Source of the DNA: Grimontia kaedaensis
GTDB taxonomy: Bacteria > Pseudomonadota > Gammaproteobacteria > Enterobacterales > Vibrionaceae
Direction of reading: 5' to 3'
DNA: 64,000 bases
NCBI RefSeq assembly: GCF_023746615.1
Contig: NZ_CP082276.1
Coordinates: forward strand, 372,001-436,000
The notes beneath the pieces were generated by a model, which saw nothing but the letters and a program-made list of their open reading frames with translations, was not told the origin of the DNA and searched no databases. Of the stretch, positions 44,746 to 54,400 are shown in pieces (position 1 is the first letter of the stretch; each line of letters opens with the position of its first letter). Made by a program: the position numbers and the translations under genes.

Positions 44746-45285
44746 TCAGTAAGGCGCTGTACCACGGATTGGGTAGTTGTTATCTGGGTTACGAATCCAT
44801 GCCAGACCATTCACCAGCGTTTCTAAATCAGGGCGAACGAATGGGTTATTGGAAATATCGACGACTTGCACTGTGCCTTGCTCGTTAATGACAAACAGTC
44901 CTGGCTCTGCGAAGTTGTGGTCAGTTTCCTGTTCTGAACGCGGAAGAGAAACCCAAAGACCCAGCTCTTTCATTTGCGCTTCAGACAAGCCGTATGCAAG
45001 CGGGAAGGACACTTCTAAGCGCGTCATGTGCTCTTCAAGTTGAGCGCTGCTGTCGCCAGATGCAGCAACGATATCGATGCCAATATCCGCCAGTTTCTCT
45101 TTGTAATCTTCAAGATGGTTCAGGTAGCGCGTACACATCGGACAGTGACGACCACGGTAAATCACCACCATCTGCCAGGTTGCTCCCTCGCGCGGTTTGC
45201 CAAGTGTCTGCTCGCCGCCTTCAAGATCCTTCAACGTTATTGATGGGAATTCACTTCCCGCTGCCAGTTTGTTTGTGTATGCCAT
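44746..45285 (-). CDS. peroxiredoxin-like (AhpC/TSA) protein
   Basis: A 179-residue thioredoxin-fold protein of the AhpC/TSA superfamily. The active-site region is VVIYRGRHCPMCTRYL, with a CxxC pair in place of the single peroxidatic Cys of classical AhpC. The C-terminal NEQGTVQVVDISNNPFVRPDLETL fits a peroxiredoxin-like subgroup often found with quinone reductases. It would reduce peroxides or disulfides in the cytoplasm. It starts 3 bases after the stop of the MdaB-like gene, so the two form an operon. Confidence 0.83.
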   Translation of the reverse strand: MAYTNKLAAGSEFPSITLKDLEGGEQTLGKPREGATWQMVVIYRGRHCPMCTRYLNHLEDYKEKLADIGIDIVAASGDSSAQLEEHMTRLEVSFPLAYGLSEAQMKELGLWVSLPRSEQETDHNFAEPGLFVINEQGTVQVVDISNNPFVRPDLETLVNGLAWIRNPDNNYPIRGTAPY

Positions 45286-45288
45286 TTT

Positions 45289-45870
45289 CTAGCCTCCCAG
45301 TTGTGATTCCAAATGCGCTTTGAAGCGGATCTTGTCGTTTTCTGTGTTCGGATTTTTCATCACGTCAAAACATGCGAAAGTGTCCAACGCTTCCATGCCG
45401 AAGAAGCGGAAATTAAGGTGTATTGGCAGAAACATGTCATCAATCCCTTTGCCCCGCAGCAGCCATTGACTCTCATCATCAAACGCTTCTTTGGGGGCGT
45501 TGTAAGTGAGAGAAAGCATGTACTTTTTCCCTCTGAGGGTTCCGCCAGTGCCGTATTGATCGTCGGTATCGCGATGGCGGCCGTCGCCAGCGCAGAGTTC
45601 ACCGCCCATACCCGCAGTGTAGACTTCGTCCATGTACTTTTTCATTTTCCATGACACGCCCATCCAATTGACCGGGGATTGGAGGATAACAACGTCAGCC
45701 CACTGGTGGTTTTCGATTTCTTCGTTCACCTCATAGTCTTCGCATGAAGACAATCTTACGCTGTAACCTTGTGCTGTTAGTGTCTTAGAAGCCACATCTA
45801 CCATGGCTTTGTTCAAGTTACCTTCAGAGAACGGATAGTAGTGGTGACCGTTGATAACCAGAATGTTCAT
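45289..45870 (-). CDS. MdaB-like NADPH:quinone reductase
   Basis: A 193-residue flavodoxin-fold protein of the modulator-of-drug-activity-B family. The FAD/FMN loop is NGHHYYPFSEGNLN. ILQSPVNWMGVSWKMKKYMDEVYTAGM and GTLRGKKYMLSLTYNAPKEAF are diagnostic of MdaB and related two-electron quinone reductases. It should reduce quinones or electrophiles with NADPH. It is the first gene of the pair with the peroxiredoxin-like protein. A 12-bp palindrome sits in its promoter. Confidence 0.88.
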   Translation of the reverse strand: MNILVINGHHYYPFSEGNLNKAMVDVASKTLTAQGYSVRLSSCEDYEVNEEIENHQWADVVILQSPVNWMGVSWKMKKYMDEVYTAGMGGELCAGDGRHRDTDDQYGTGGTLRGKKYMLSLTYNAPKEAFDDESQWLLRGKGIDDMFLPIHLNFRFFGMEALDTFACFDVMKNPNTENDKIRFKAHLESQLGG

Positions 45871-45916
45871 TACTACTTCTTTCCATATATTTTTGTGTTG
45901 GTTTTACATACTTTGC

Positions 45917-45938
45917 TAACCTAGGTTACCACTGTCAA
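45917..45938 (-). promoter_or_regulatory. -35 and palindromic operator of the MdaB pair
   Basis: Minus-strand TTGACA (45933-45938) is followed 4 bases on by the perfect palindrome TAACCTAGGTTA (45917-45928). The palindrome occupies the spacer, so a repressor or a MerR-like distorting activator could act there. No good -10 is found at 17 bases. Confidence 0.5.
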
Positions 45939-46077
45939 CCAGTATACTTTTAGTAACCATTTAGTGAGAAATTGCTAAATTGAGAAAATATCAGTGAGAT
46001 TCAGAAGGTAAGATAGGGCTGTAATTTATGAGGTGCGGCTGATCTTTGGTGATGATTATTGCAATAACAACACTTAG

Positions 46078-46098
46078 CCAAAGGTCAACAGACCCTAA
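46078..46098 (-). repeat. recurrent intergenic motif, copy 3
   Basis: On the minus strand, an exact match to TAGGGTCTGTTGACCTTTGG preceded by T, identical to copy 2 over 21 bases. It lies between the two divergent redox gene sets. Confidence 0.5.
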
Positions 46099-46183
46099 CA
46101 ACTAGACTAGACGCAGTGGGCCACACATTGATCCGCCTTTGCGACTTTTAATGTGTTAACTCAGTCAGTCACTAAGGAAAGCT

Positions 46184-46813
46184 ATGGCAGACAATAAAAA
46201 CAAGGTTCTGGTGCTGTTTGCGCATCCTTCGCAAAGGCGATCAGAAGTGAACGCTCCGCTCTATAAAGTGGCGCAATCCGTAGAAGGGGTAACCACAGTT
46301 GACCTCTATGGTGAATATCCCGATTACCACATCAACATTGATCTGGAACAAAAGCGTCTGCTTGAGCACGATGTGGTGATTTTCCAGTTTCCCCTCTATT
46401 GGTATTCAACACCATCCATTTTGAAAGAATGGCAAGATTTGGTGTTGGAATATGGCTTTGCCTATGGGTCGAAAGGTACGGCACTACGCGGAAAGCAGTT
46501 CTTGTGTGCCATCACTGCCGGTGGCATGGAAGAAGCCTATAAAGCGGACGGCTTTAACCACTTCAAAATCCGTCAATTACTCGCTCCCATGGAGCAAATG
46601 GCTTGTCTGACGGGTATGAATTATCTTGCCCCTTACGCACTGTTTGGTTCCAGAACCGCAGCGGAAGATGGCAAGGTTGGGCGACACACTTCAAGCTATG
46701 AACGGCTTCTAAAGGCACTTGTGAATGGGGCCGTTGACCTTGAAAAAGCAGCGATGAGCGAAAAAATCACCGCTACCAATATCGAACATGTGCTCAAGGA
46801 AGGTGAGTCATGA
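46184..46813 (+). CDS. Kef-associated NAD(P)H oxidoreductase (KefF/KefG-like)
   Basis: A 209-residue flavodoxin-fold ancillary protein of glutathione-gated potassium efflux systems. Diagnostic stretches are VLVLFAHPSQRRSEVNAPL, VVIFQFPLYWYSTPSILKEWQDLVLEYGFAYG and GTALRGKQFLCAITAGG. KefF/KefG bind the antiporter's cytoplasmic domain and raise its activity, and they can reduce quinones. It overlaps the antiporter gene by 4 bases (ATGA), which means tight coupling. The ribosome site aaggaaag is good. Confidence 0.9.
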   Translation: MADNKNKVLVLFAHPSQRRSEVNAPLYKVAQSVEGVTTVDLYGEYPDYHINIDLEQKRLLEHDVVIFQFPLYWYSTPSILKEWQDLVLEYGFAYGSKGTALRGKQFLCAITAGGMEEAYKADGFNHFKIRQLLAPMEQMACLTGMNYLAPYALFGSRTAAEDGKVGRHTSSYERLLKALVNGAVDLEKAAMSEKITATNIEHVLKEGES

Positions 46814-48756
46814 CAGTGATTTTTCTTCAGGCTTTTATTTACCTGATTGCGGCTGTTGTTGCGGTACCAATTGCTAAAAAGTTGGGTTTGGGCTCTGTAC
46901 TGGGTTATCTGATCGCCGGTGTGGTGATTGGCCCTGTGATTGGTCTGGTGGGTGATGAAACTACCACCATTCAGCACTTTGCAGAGTTCGGCGTCGTGAT
47001 GATGTTGTTTTTGGTTGGCCTTGAGCTTGAGCCAAAAATGCTATGGTCAATGCGCAATAAGTTACTCGGACTGGGTGGCTTACAAGTCGGCCTGACAGCA
47101 GCCATCGTTATGGGTATTGCGTTGGTATTGAATCAGGTATGGAGCGTCGCGCTGGCGATTGGCCTGATATTCGCACTGTCGTCCACCGCCATTGTACTGC
47201 AAACCTTTAATGAAAAACGTCTGACCAAAACTGAAGGCGGGCGAAGCGCATTCTCAGTATTGCTGTTCCAAGATATTGCCGTTATCCCTATGTTGGCGTT
47301 TATCCCGCTTCTGGCTTTGCCCGAATTGGTAGAACAGGCGCAATCTGCCGCAGCGGCGGCGGATCACCACGAAGAAATGAGTCTGGTGGCAGGTCTTCCA
47401 GGTTGGGCGTTGGGCCTCGTAATCACGGGTGCGATTGCGGGTGTGGTTGTCGGCGGGCATTTCCTTAGTCGTCCACTGTTCCGCTTTGTGGCAAGCTCTG
47501 GTCTCCGCGAAATCTTCACCGCGACCGCATTGATGCTGGTGATTGGTATCGCTGCGCTGATGAGTTTGATTGGACTTTCTCCAGCGCTGGGGACTTTCCT
47601 TGCGGGTGTGGTTCTGGCGAACAGCGAATTCCGCCACGAGTTGGAATCTAACATTGAGCCGTTTAAAGGCCTGTTACTTGGTTTGTTCTTTATCACAGTC
47701 GGCGCGGGCATTAACTTCGGCATTCTGTTTGATGATTTTTTTGTCATCATCGGTTTGACTGCGGGTTTGATGCTATTGAAAGCAGCAATTCTGTTTATTC
47801 TGTCGCTGGTTTTCCGTATCAAAGGAACGGCGCGTTGGTTGTTTACGTTGAGTTTGGCGCAAGCGGGTGAGTTTGGTTTTGTGCTACTGAGTTTCTCGAT
47901 GCAGAACAATGTTCTGCCAATAGACGTTGCCCAGTTGCTGTCTTTGGTGGTCGCGATTTCGATGTTCCTGACACCAGGTCTATTCATTCTTTATGACAAG
48001 GTGATTCTGCCGCGCTTTGAGAAAAGTGCGAACGATCGGGAAGCAGACGAAATAGACGAGCGGGGTAGTGTGATCATTGCGGGAGTGGGTCGCTTCGGTC
48101 AGATTGTGAACCGACTCCTCACAGCAAATGGCGTGAAAACCGTCGTACTCGATTACGAAGCGGCGCAAATTGAAAATCTTCGTCAAATCAATATTAAGAG
48201 CTACTTCGGTGATGCTACACGTCCTGAACATCTTCATACGGCCGGTATCGAAGAAGCAGCGATACTTGTGGTTTCGATGGATAATCAGGAAACCACAACC
48301 GAATTGGTTGAGTACGTAAAGAAAACGTACCCTAACGTCAAGGTACTTGCCCGTGCTTTTGACCGTGGTCATGCTTATATGCTGCGCCATGCGGGAGCCG
48401 ATTACGTGATCAAAGAAACGTTTCTTTCCGCATTGGAGCTGGGTGCGGAAGCACTCCGTTCATTGGGCGAACACCCGTTCGTGGTTGAACAGCACAAGGC
48501 CACATTTAGACGCGTCGAGAACGAAAGTTCGCAGAAGCTGTTTGAAACGTGGAAAGGCGGTGATGACAGTAAGAGCTACGATACCCATTACCAGCATCTT
48601 TTTATTCAACTTGAAGAAGCCATTCGTGAAGCGATGAACGAAGACAGAATGGACCGTCACAGCATGACAGAGCGTGAGTGGACACCACCGCCAAAAGATT
48701 ACCTCGACGACTTCAACGATGACGCTGAAGACAAATCCGAGGAAAAGCCAGCCTGA
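46810..48756 (+). CDS. Kef-type potassium/proton antiporter
   Basis: A 648-residue monovalent-cation antiporter (CPA2, KefB/KefC-like). Residues about 1-390 form twelve or more membrane helices (opening IFLQAFIYLIAAVVAVPIAKKLGLGSVLGYLIAGVVIGP). A RCK_N domain follows at about 415-535, with the Rossmann motif SVIIAGVGRFGQIVNRLL and NADH-type loop VVLDYE. A charged C-terminal tail of about 110 residues ends the protein. Such systems open when glutathione adducts form and acidify the cell to protect against electrophiles. It is the middle gene of a three-gene operon. Confidence 0.92.
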   Translation: MTVIFLQAFIYLIAAVVAVPIAKKLGLGSVLGYLIAGVVIGPVIGLVGDETTTIQHFAEFGVVMMLFLVGLELEPKMLWSMRNKLLGLGGLQVGLTAAIVMGIALVLNQVWSVALAIGLIFALSSTAIVLQTFNEKRLTKTEGGRSAFSVLLFQDIAVIPMLAFIPLLALPELVEQAQSAAAAADHHEEMSLVAGLPGWALGLVITGAIAGVVVGGHFLSRPLFRFVASSGLREIFTATALMLVIGIAALMSLIGLSPALGTFLAGVVLANSEFRHELESNIEPFKGLLLGLFFITVGAGINFGILFDDFFVIIGLTAGLMLLKAAILFILSLVFRIKGTARWLFTLSLAQAGEFGFVLLSFSMQNNVLPIDVAQLLSLVVAISMFLTPGLFILYDKVILPRFEKSANDREADEIDERGSVIIAGVGRFGQIVNRLLTANGVKTVVLDYEAAQIENLRQINIKSYFGDATRPEHLHTAGIEEAAILVVSMDNQETTTELVEYVKKTYPNVKVLARAFDRGHAYMLRHAGADYVIKETFLSALELGAEALRSLGEHPFVVEQHKATFRRVENESSQKLFETWKGGDDSKSYDTHYQHLFIQLEEAIREAMNEDRMDRHSMTEREWTPPPKDYLDDFNDDAEDKSEEKPA

Positions 48757-49238
48757 TGCTACTGGTCCCGTTTCGCGATGAGAATGCGCCACAGCTTTGC
48801 GATTGGATAAGAAGTGGCCGGGATAACTTCCTATGGGGAGGCCCGGCTTTCGAATATCCTTTGCAGGTCGAGAAAGTTCGCGAACACATCGCAAAAAAGG
48901 AGGTCACTCCTTATCTGGTGATGCACGATGGCATTGCTGTTGGCTATATCGATATTTACCGGGTTTCGACGTCGGAATTCCGCTTATGTCGGGTGTTGAT
49001 TGCTGAAACATCGGCACGTGGTCAGGGACTGGGGAAACAATTGGTTTCACTGGCGCTTGATGTGGTGAGCGAAGATCCAAAAATCCGCACTGCGTCGCTG
49101 GCCGTCTTCGCGCACAACGAGGCGGCGGTTCGCTGTTACACCTCATTAGGTTTTGAACTGCTTCCCGATGAAACAAAAGTACGTGAGTTTCAGGGAGAGC
49201 ACTGGACACTCTACCGGATGACCAAGCAGATTGCTTGA
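48756..49238 (+). CDS. GNAT family N-acetyltransferase
   Basis: A 160-residue GNAT acetyltransferase. Motif A is RVLIAETSARGQGLGKQLVSLAL, with the (Q/R)xxGxG/A pyrophosphate loop as RGQGLG, and the C-terminal AVRCYTSLGFELLPDE is a standard motif B. It would transfer acetyl from acetyl-CoA to an unknown amine. The start codon overlaps the stop of the antiporter (TGATG), so it belongs to the Kef operon. This third member is unusual for Kef operons. Confidence 0.88.
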   Translation: MLLVPFRDENAPQLCDWIRSGRDNFLWGGPAFEYPLQVEKVREHIAKKEVTPYLVMHDGIAVGYIDIYRVSTSEFRLCRVLIAETSARGQGLGKQLVSLALDVVSEDPKIRTASLAVFAHNEAAVRCYTSLGFELLPDETKVREFQGEHWTLYRMTKQIA

Positions 49239-49256
49239 CAGCGTAGCGTGGTTAGA

Positions 49257-49294
49257 AAAGCCAGACATCCTGTATAGGATGTCTGGCTTTTTCT
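49257..49294 (+). terminator. terminator of the Kef operon
   Basis: The 12-bp stem AGCCAGACATCC/GGATGTCTGGCT ends in a T-rich tail. Confidence 0.88.
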
Positions 49295-49446
49295 TTCTAT
49301 TACAGCAGGCTATCTCTTTATCCTATCAGGGTAAATAATCGCCTAAATGGCGACTAAATTGTGATCTTGATTCACTAAATGTAACGATGGGCGAATTTTG
49401 ATGAAGAAAAAGATTGTGCAATATCAATTTCTGAATACGATGCGCG

Positions 49447-49545
49447 CCATTCCACAGTCAACGGCAAACTGCCTGAAAAGGTAGGACGCAAAGCTTCCGG
49501 TCTAAGAGTGATTTGAACGTCACTTACGATAGCGGGGCCGCCATT
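49447..49545 (+). promoter_or_regulatory. cyclic di-GMP-I (GEMM-I) riboswitch
   Basis: Conserved core elements occur in order: CCACAG...GGCAAAC, a P2 stem CTGCCT-GAAA-AGGTAG with GAAA tetraloop, GGACGCAAAGCTTCCGG as the tetraloop receptor, CTAA, a P3 stem GAGTGA/TCACTT, and TAGCGGGG closing P1. This matches the class known upstream of gbpA in V. cholerae. It senses cyclic di-GMP and controls the following gene; direction of control cannot be read from the sequence. Confidence 0.92.
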
Positions 49546-49640
49546 TTCGACAGCCTGTATTCACGGCAGAAAATGTTCCGATGCGAAAGTTTGTCCGTGC
49601 TTGGTTAACCAAACAAAAATAGCCATTAGGAAGCACACAA

Positions 49641-51206
49641 ATGCTCAAACTTAAAACCACTCTTCTGCCAGTCGTAGCAGCACTTTTTAGTGCTAGTGTT
49701 ATGTCCCACGGTTACATCAGTGCCAAAGACGGTGGCATTGCCGCTGGCCGCGCTGCCCTTTGTAAATACAGCACCCCAACAGGGGAACAAAACTCTGCTT
49801 GCGGTCAGGTTCAATGGGAGCCTCAGAGTGTTGAAGGCCCAGAAGGCTTTCCCGAGTTCGGCCCTGAAGATGGCAAAATCGCCAGCGCTGGATTGATTCA
49901 ATTTTCTCCGCTTGATGAACAAACGGCATCGCGCTGGGTAAAACAGCCAATCAAAGCGGGTATGAACGACTTCGAGTGGACCTTTACGGCTAACCATGTT
50001 ACTCGCAACTGGAAATACTACATCACTAAAGCAGATTGGAATCCGAACCTGCCGCTGGCGCGCAGCACCTTCGATCTGAATCCTTTCTGTGTAGTGGAAG
50101 GCAACATGCAGAAACCACCGAAAACCATGCTGCACAGCTGTGATGTGCCAGAGCGTGAGGGCTATCATGTTGTTCTTGCAGTATGGGATGTGGGTGATAC
50201 CGCTGCGGCGTTCTACAACGTTATTGACGTACAATTTGATGGTGACACGCCAGTACTCCCAGAATGGACGCAAGGCGGTCAAATCAACCCGGGCATCAAT
50301 CTGGCGAAAGGTGATGCAGTATTTACCCGCGTGTTTGATTCAGAAGGCGAACGCCCTGAGCTGTCTACCCGTGTTGAAATCGATAGCGAAAAGGCTGGTG
50401 AAGCGAATACCTGGTCTTACAATCTGGCAACTAAAATCAACCAGACCAATGAAAACGTCCAAGCAGGTCAGCGCGATGCCAATGGTGCATTTAACCCGGT
50501 ATTTGGCGCAAACCCAATCTATCTGAAATCAGCCAGCGGTTTGACCCGCGTAGAAGTGGGCTACGAGATTGAATCACCTGAGCCGGAATACACAGTAACC
50601 ATTGATGGTGTGGCGCAGGAGTATGTGATTCGTGATGGCAAAGTGGCGCTGGATCTGGCTGTAACTGCTTCTGGCGATCTGACCGTTGAAATGACAGTTT
50701 ATAACCATGCTCAGGAAGCACTGGCTTACGAAAAACTGTCTCTGGCTGATGGCACATCGACCGCTGTTGATATGGTGCTGGAAAACGCTAAAGACGGTCA
50801 CCATATGCTGGTATCCCGTGCGAAGGATGCGGAAGGCAATCTGGTCGACCAACAAATGTTTGACTTCTTCCTGCTGGAGCAAGGCGAGCAATGTGGCACA
50901 GACCCAGAAGCCGTTAATCACCCAGCTTGGTCAAATGCGACGACATATACTGGTGGTGAGAAAGTCAGCTTCAATGGCTTGGTATGGGAAGCGAAATACT
51001 GGGTTCAGGGCGCTACACCGGATTCAAGTGATGCGTGGAAACTGATCAGCCAAATGCCAGTGGCATGGACATCAGGTAAAGCATATATAGCGGGTGAGCA
51101 AGTGATCTTTGAAGGTCGTCTGTACCAGGCGAACTGGTGGGTCAACAACAGCCCAGCCTCTGCGCCAGAAGCGTGGAGTGACAAAGGCGCTTTCAACTGC
51201 GAATAA
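49641..51206 (+). CDS. gbpA: GbpA-like chitin-binding protein, lytic polysaccharide monooxygenase
   Basis: A 521-residue secreted protein. A signal peptide ends at Ser22, so the mature chain begins with His23, the first ligand of the copper histidine brace. The second is His119 in FTANHVTRNW. The AA10 domain covers about 23-200. Two middle domains (about 205-400) match the GbpA bacterial-surface modules. The C-terminus has two tandem WxxxxxYxxGxxVxxxGxxYxAxWW-type chitin-binding modules (about 425-465 and 470-518); V. cholerae GbpA has one. It oxidatively cleaves chitin and serves as an adhesin. The riboswitch upstream controls it. Confidence 0.93.
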   Translation: MLKLKTTLLPVVAALFSASVMSHGYISAKDGGIAAGRAALCKYSTPTGEQNSACGQVQWEPQSVEGPEGFPEFGPEDGKIASAGLIQFSPLDEQTASRWVKQPIKAGMNDFEWTFTANHVTRNWKYYITKADWNPNLPLARSTFDLNPFCVVEGNMQKPPKTMLHSCDVPEREGYHVVLAVWDVGDTAAAFYNVIDVQFDGDTPVLPEWTQGGQINPGINLAKGDAVFTRVFDSEGERPELSTRVEIDSEKAGEANTWSYNLATKINQTNENVQAGQRDANGAFNPVFGANPIYLKSASGLTRVEVGYEIESPEPEYTVTIDGVAQEYVIRDGKVALDLAVTASGDLTVEMTVYNHAQEALAYEKLSLADGTSTAVDMVLENAKDGHHMLVSRAKDAEGNLVDQQMFDFFLLEQGEQCGTDPEAVNHPAWSNATTYTGGEKVSFNGLVWEAKYWVQGATPDSSDAWKLISQMPVAWTSGKAYIAGEQVIFEGRLYQANWWVNNSPASAPEAWSDKGAFNCE

Positions 51207-51237
51207 GCGGCATAACAAAAAGAACATAGAAGCAAAA

Positions 51238-51275
51238 AGAAGCCCGATGTTGGTAAAAGCATCGGGCTTTTTTGT
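51238..51275 (+). terminator. intrinsic terminator of gbpA
   Basis: The stem AAGCCCGATG/CATCGGGCTT (one inner base mismatched) and a 9-base loop end in seven T. Confidence 0.88.
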
Positions 51276-51490
51276 AACTGTCTGAAAATCAGAAGATTAC
51301 TGGTGGATTTACCTCAATTTCTCTGGTTAACCACTATAAACGACTCAAATTGAAAAGGTGATTTCAGTCGACGCATGCTTTACGTCACATTCTCAATATT
51401 GATAAAAAATGCCTAAATAGTGCCCTTCTATTGATAAGAAAAATATTAGTTAGGCGTTTTATTTCGCTATTGAAGGGTGAGACGGGTGTT

Positions 51491-54400
51491 ATGAAAGGAA
51501 GCAATCGGGCAGGAAGCCTGTTACTGACAATGCTTGGATGCATGTTCTCGGGCAGTGTGTTTTCCACCACCATGCCAGCGCCAGTTTGGCACAAAATTGA
51601 ATTGGCAAATGGCGACCAAATTGAAGTGAAATTAAGAGGTAATGAAGCGTTTCATTGGCATGAGGATAGAGCCGGAAATGCCCTTATCTTAAAGGACGAC
51701 AGTTGGTATTTCGCTGAAATCACTCTTGAGAACGGACATTCGCAGTTAAGTTCGACGGGTGTACGTAAAACCAGCGAAGAGCATGAATTGGAAGTATCTC
51801 AATATCGGCCTGAAGCCGTTTCTGTTCATCCTCTTGCTCGTGCAAACCTTTTTGCGAATAAAACAGCACAGTTTTCTCCCTCTCAAGTTGATGTTTCATC
51901 CGCGCCATCAATGCGCCGCGAAGCCTCTTTTGCTTCTAATGCTGTGAACCAACCTCTACTTGTGGTCACGGTCTCTTTTAAAGACGTGGTGATGAGAAAT
52001 GATTTCCAGCCACTGATCTTCGGTAACGACGGAAAACAGAGTGTCACGGATTACTTCCTGAAAAACTCCATGAATAACTACCGCGTTGTGCCTGCCGTCG
52101 AATCTCAAGGGCAAGTCAATGATGGCGTGATTTCGGTTTCTTTGGAGCTGGACCACCCTGACTGTCATCGCGGTTCATACTGCAACTTGAAGCTAAACCA
52201 AGTTTTCAAAGATGCCTACAGTGTTGTAGACAACCATCTGGATTTCTCTGCGTACGACACGAACAGTGATGGCACTATATCTCCCACTGAGCTATCGGTC
52301 ATGTTTGTGTTTGCTGGTAACGACATGTCGTATGGTTCACTCTCAGGTGACCCTGCCATTTGGCCTCACAAGTATTCTCACGACGCTATCTCAGTTGATG
52401 GTAAGCAAATCAGCAGTTACTGCCTCTTTGCTGACTTCCAAGGTGACCACCAATCCACCATGGGTGTGATCGCGCATGAGTTAGGTCACCTGATGCTGGA
52501 TTTGCCGGATCTTTATTCTTATGAACATGATGGGTCTATCGGTAGCTGGGGATTAATGGGAGGTGGCTCTTGGGGAACAAAGCCGGGCGACAGATATCCC
52601 GGCGAGACGCCAGTCAATATGACGGCATGGAGCAAACACCAAGCTAACTTCCTCACTCCCCGTGAAATTACACCGAGTGACGACTATGTCGAAATAGGTA
52701 ATCATGAGGCAGCGATTGTTCACCTTGATCCTTATCTGCGAGAGTATGGTTCAAAGCTGTATCTAGAGAATCGCACATACAGTGGCTATGACGAGGCATT
52801 GACGGCAGAAGGTCTACTGATGACCAGTGTGAACGTGAATAATGCGTTCAATTACAAAGGCCCAATGCAGGTACAGGTTCTTCAAGCCGATAACAGGAAA
52901 GATCTTGAGATTGGCAGACGTTCAGATTCGGGGGATGTCTTCCCCGGCCTGTATGGAATAACGGAAATTGCAGATAACACTGCGCCGTCTTTGCAATCCA
53001 TTACTGGTCAGCCGAGCAATGTTCACATATCAGGTATCAATGCCAACGCATCCAAAGCAAGTTTCTTTGTTGAACAACCAGAGCCAGGCAACCGCTTTGG
53101 CTTGCTGACAACCTTTGAAAGGTCATATGTCGATCCAAATCAGCGACCAAATATGGCGGCATTTGCACTAGAACTTCCGAACGACGCGAGACTTGATGGT
53201 GTTCAGTTCCATGTATCGCCAACATCGATCTTTACTGAACATAGTTACAAAGTTTGGCGTCTTCCTTACAGTGCGCCAGTGTTTGGCAATCTTAGTATAG
53301 ACACCTCCTATGCAGACCTCATTCACCAGGGACAAACAGAGGACGGGGGACGGATTCTGTTTGATACTCCATGGGTATTGAGTGCCGGAAAACATTTGCT
53401 GGTTGTCGAGGTCGAAAGCACAGCGATGTTTGAGGCAAACTATCTGTTTTCTCAGCCTGTCGTGGCAGAAAATCGTCGTGTCGAAAGGGTATGGCTGGGT
53501 GACGAGTCGCAAGCATCCACGACGGGTCTCACCATGCGAAACTATTACACGACGCCTTTCGCTGCGCTTTTCGACCCGGATGTGTCTGCAGGCGTTTTCG
53601 CATCAGACGATAGCTTAACCGTACAGCAAGACGGCTCTGTATCACTCAATCTACGTAAGAATGATTTTCATAAACTGGGCCAATCATACTCGCTGGAGAT
53701 TGTAGAAGCGCCTCAACATGGAAAAATTGAAGGTGAACAATATGTTCCAAATACAGGGTTTGTAGGAATGGATAGCTTTTCATACCGTCTCGTTGAAGAA
53801 GGTAGCGGATTGCAGTCTAACGTTGCGAACGTCACGGTGGAAATTTCACCATCCAACCATGCACCTGCTGTTTCAATTGTTCCAGACTACAATGCGTTTA
53901 AACCAGGGTACGGAGTGACGCTTGTGGCCAACGCAACAGATGCTGATGGCGACTCGCTTTCCTATCAATGGGCGATAGATAGCAAAGTCTCGGTTAGGCA
54001 GAGTCTGGACTCTAAATCTATCTGGTTTGTTATTCCTGATTCAGTGGTAGCGGATGATATCTTGGAGTTTTCTGTTGAAGTCACCGATGCTCGTGGTGCA
54101 GCCACTGCGCAAGCATTAAGTATGACCGTTGAAAACAGTGAACCTGTCGCAAGGGATGATTTTGCTACCCAAGAATTGGGTACCACAGTGTATTACGATG
54201 TTAGGGCGAACGACGAAGACCATGATGGCGACCGTTTCCATATCTCTGCCGCCGATTTTAGTGGGTTCGTGGTGCTGTCTGATGATTTGGTCGAGATAGA
54301 AGACGGGCAGATCAAATTTACTGCGCCTAACGTGATGCCAGAATCCAAGGAGCTTTCGATCACTTATCAGATTACAGCCCCTTGGCAGGGACATGTGGAT

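Larger units (their letters stand above)
45871..46183. other. divergent promoter region, MdaB pair / Kef operon
   Basis: A 313-base spacer. On the MdaB side it holds TTGACA (minus strand, 45933-45938) and the palindrome TAACCTAGGTTA (45917-45928). On the Kef side it holds the third copy of the 20-bp recurrent motif (46078-46098). No gene is present. Confidence 0.5.
49239..49640. other. leader of gbpA containing a riboswitch
   Basis: It holds the Kef-operon terminator (49257-49294), a promoter region, and the cyclic di-GMP riboswitch. Between riboswitch and start codon, CATTTTC (49542-49549 area) and GAAAATG (about 49571-49578) can pair, but no U run follows. The ribosome site is taggaag. Confidence 0.6.
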
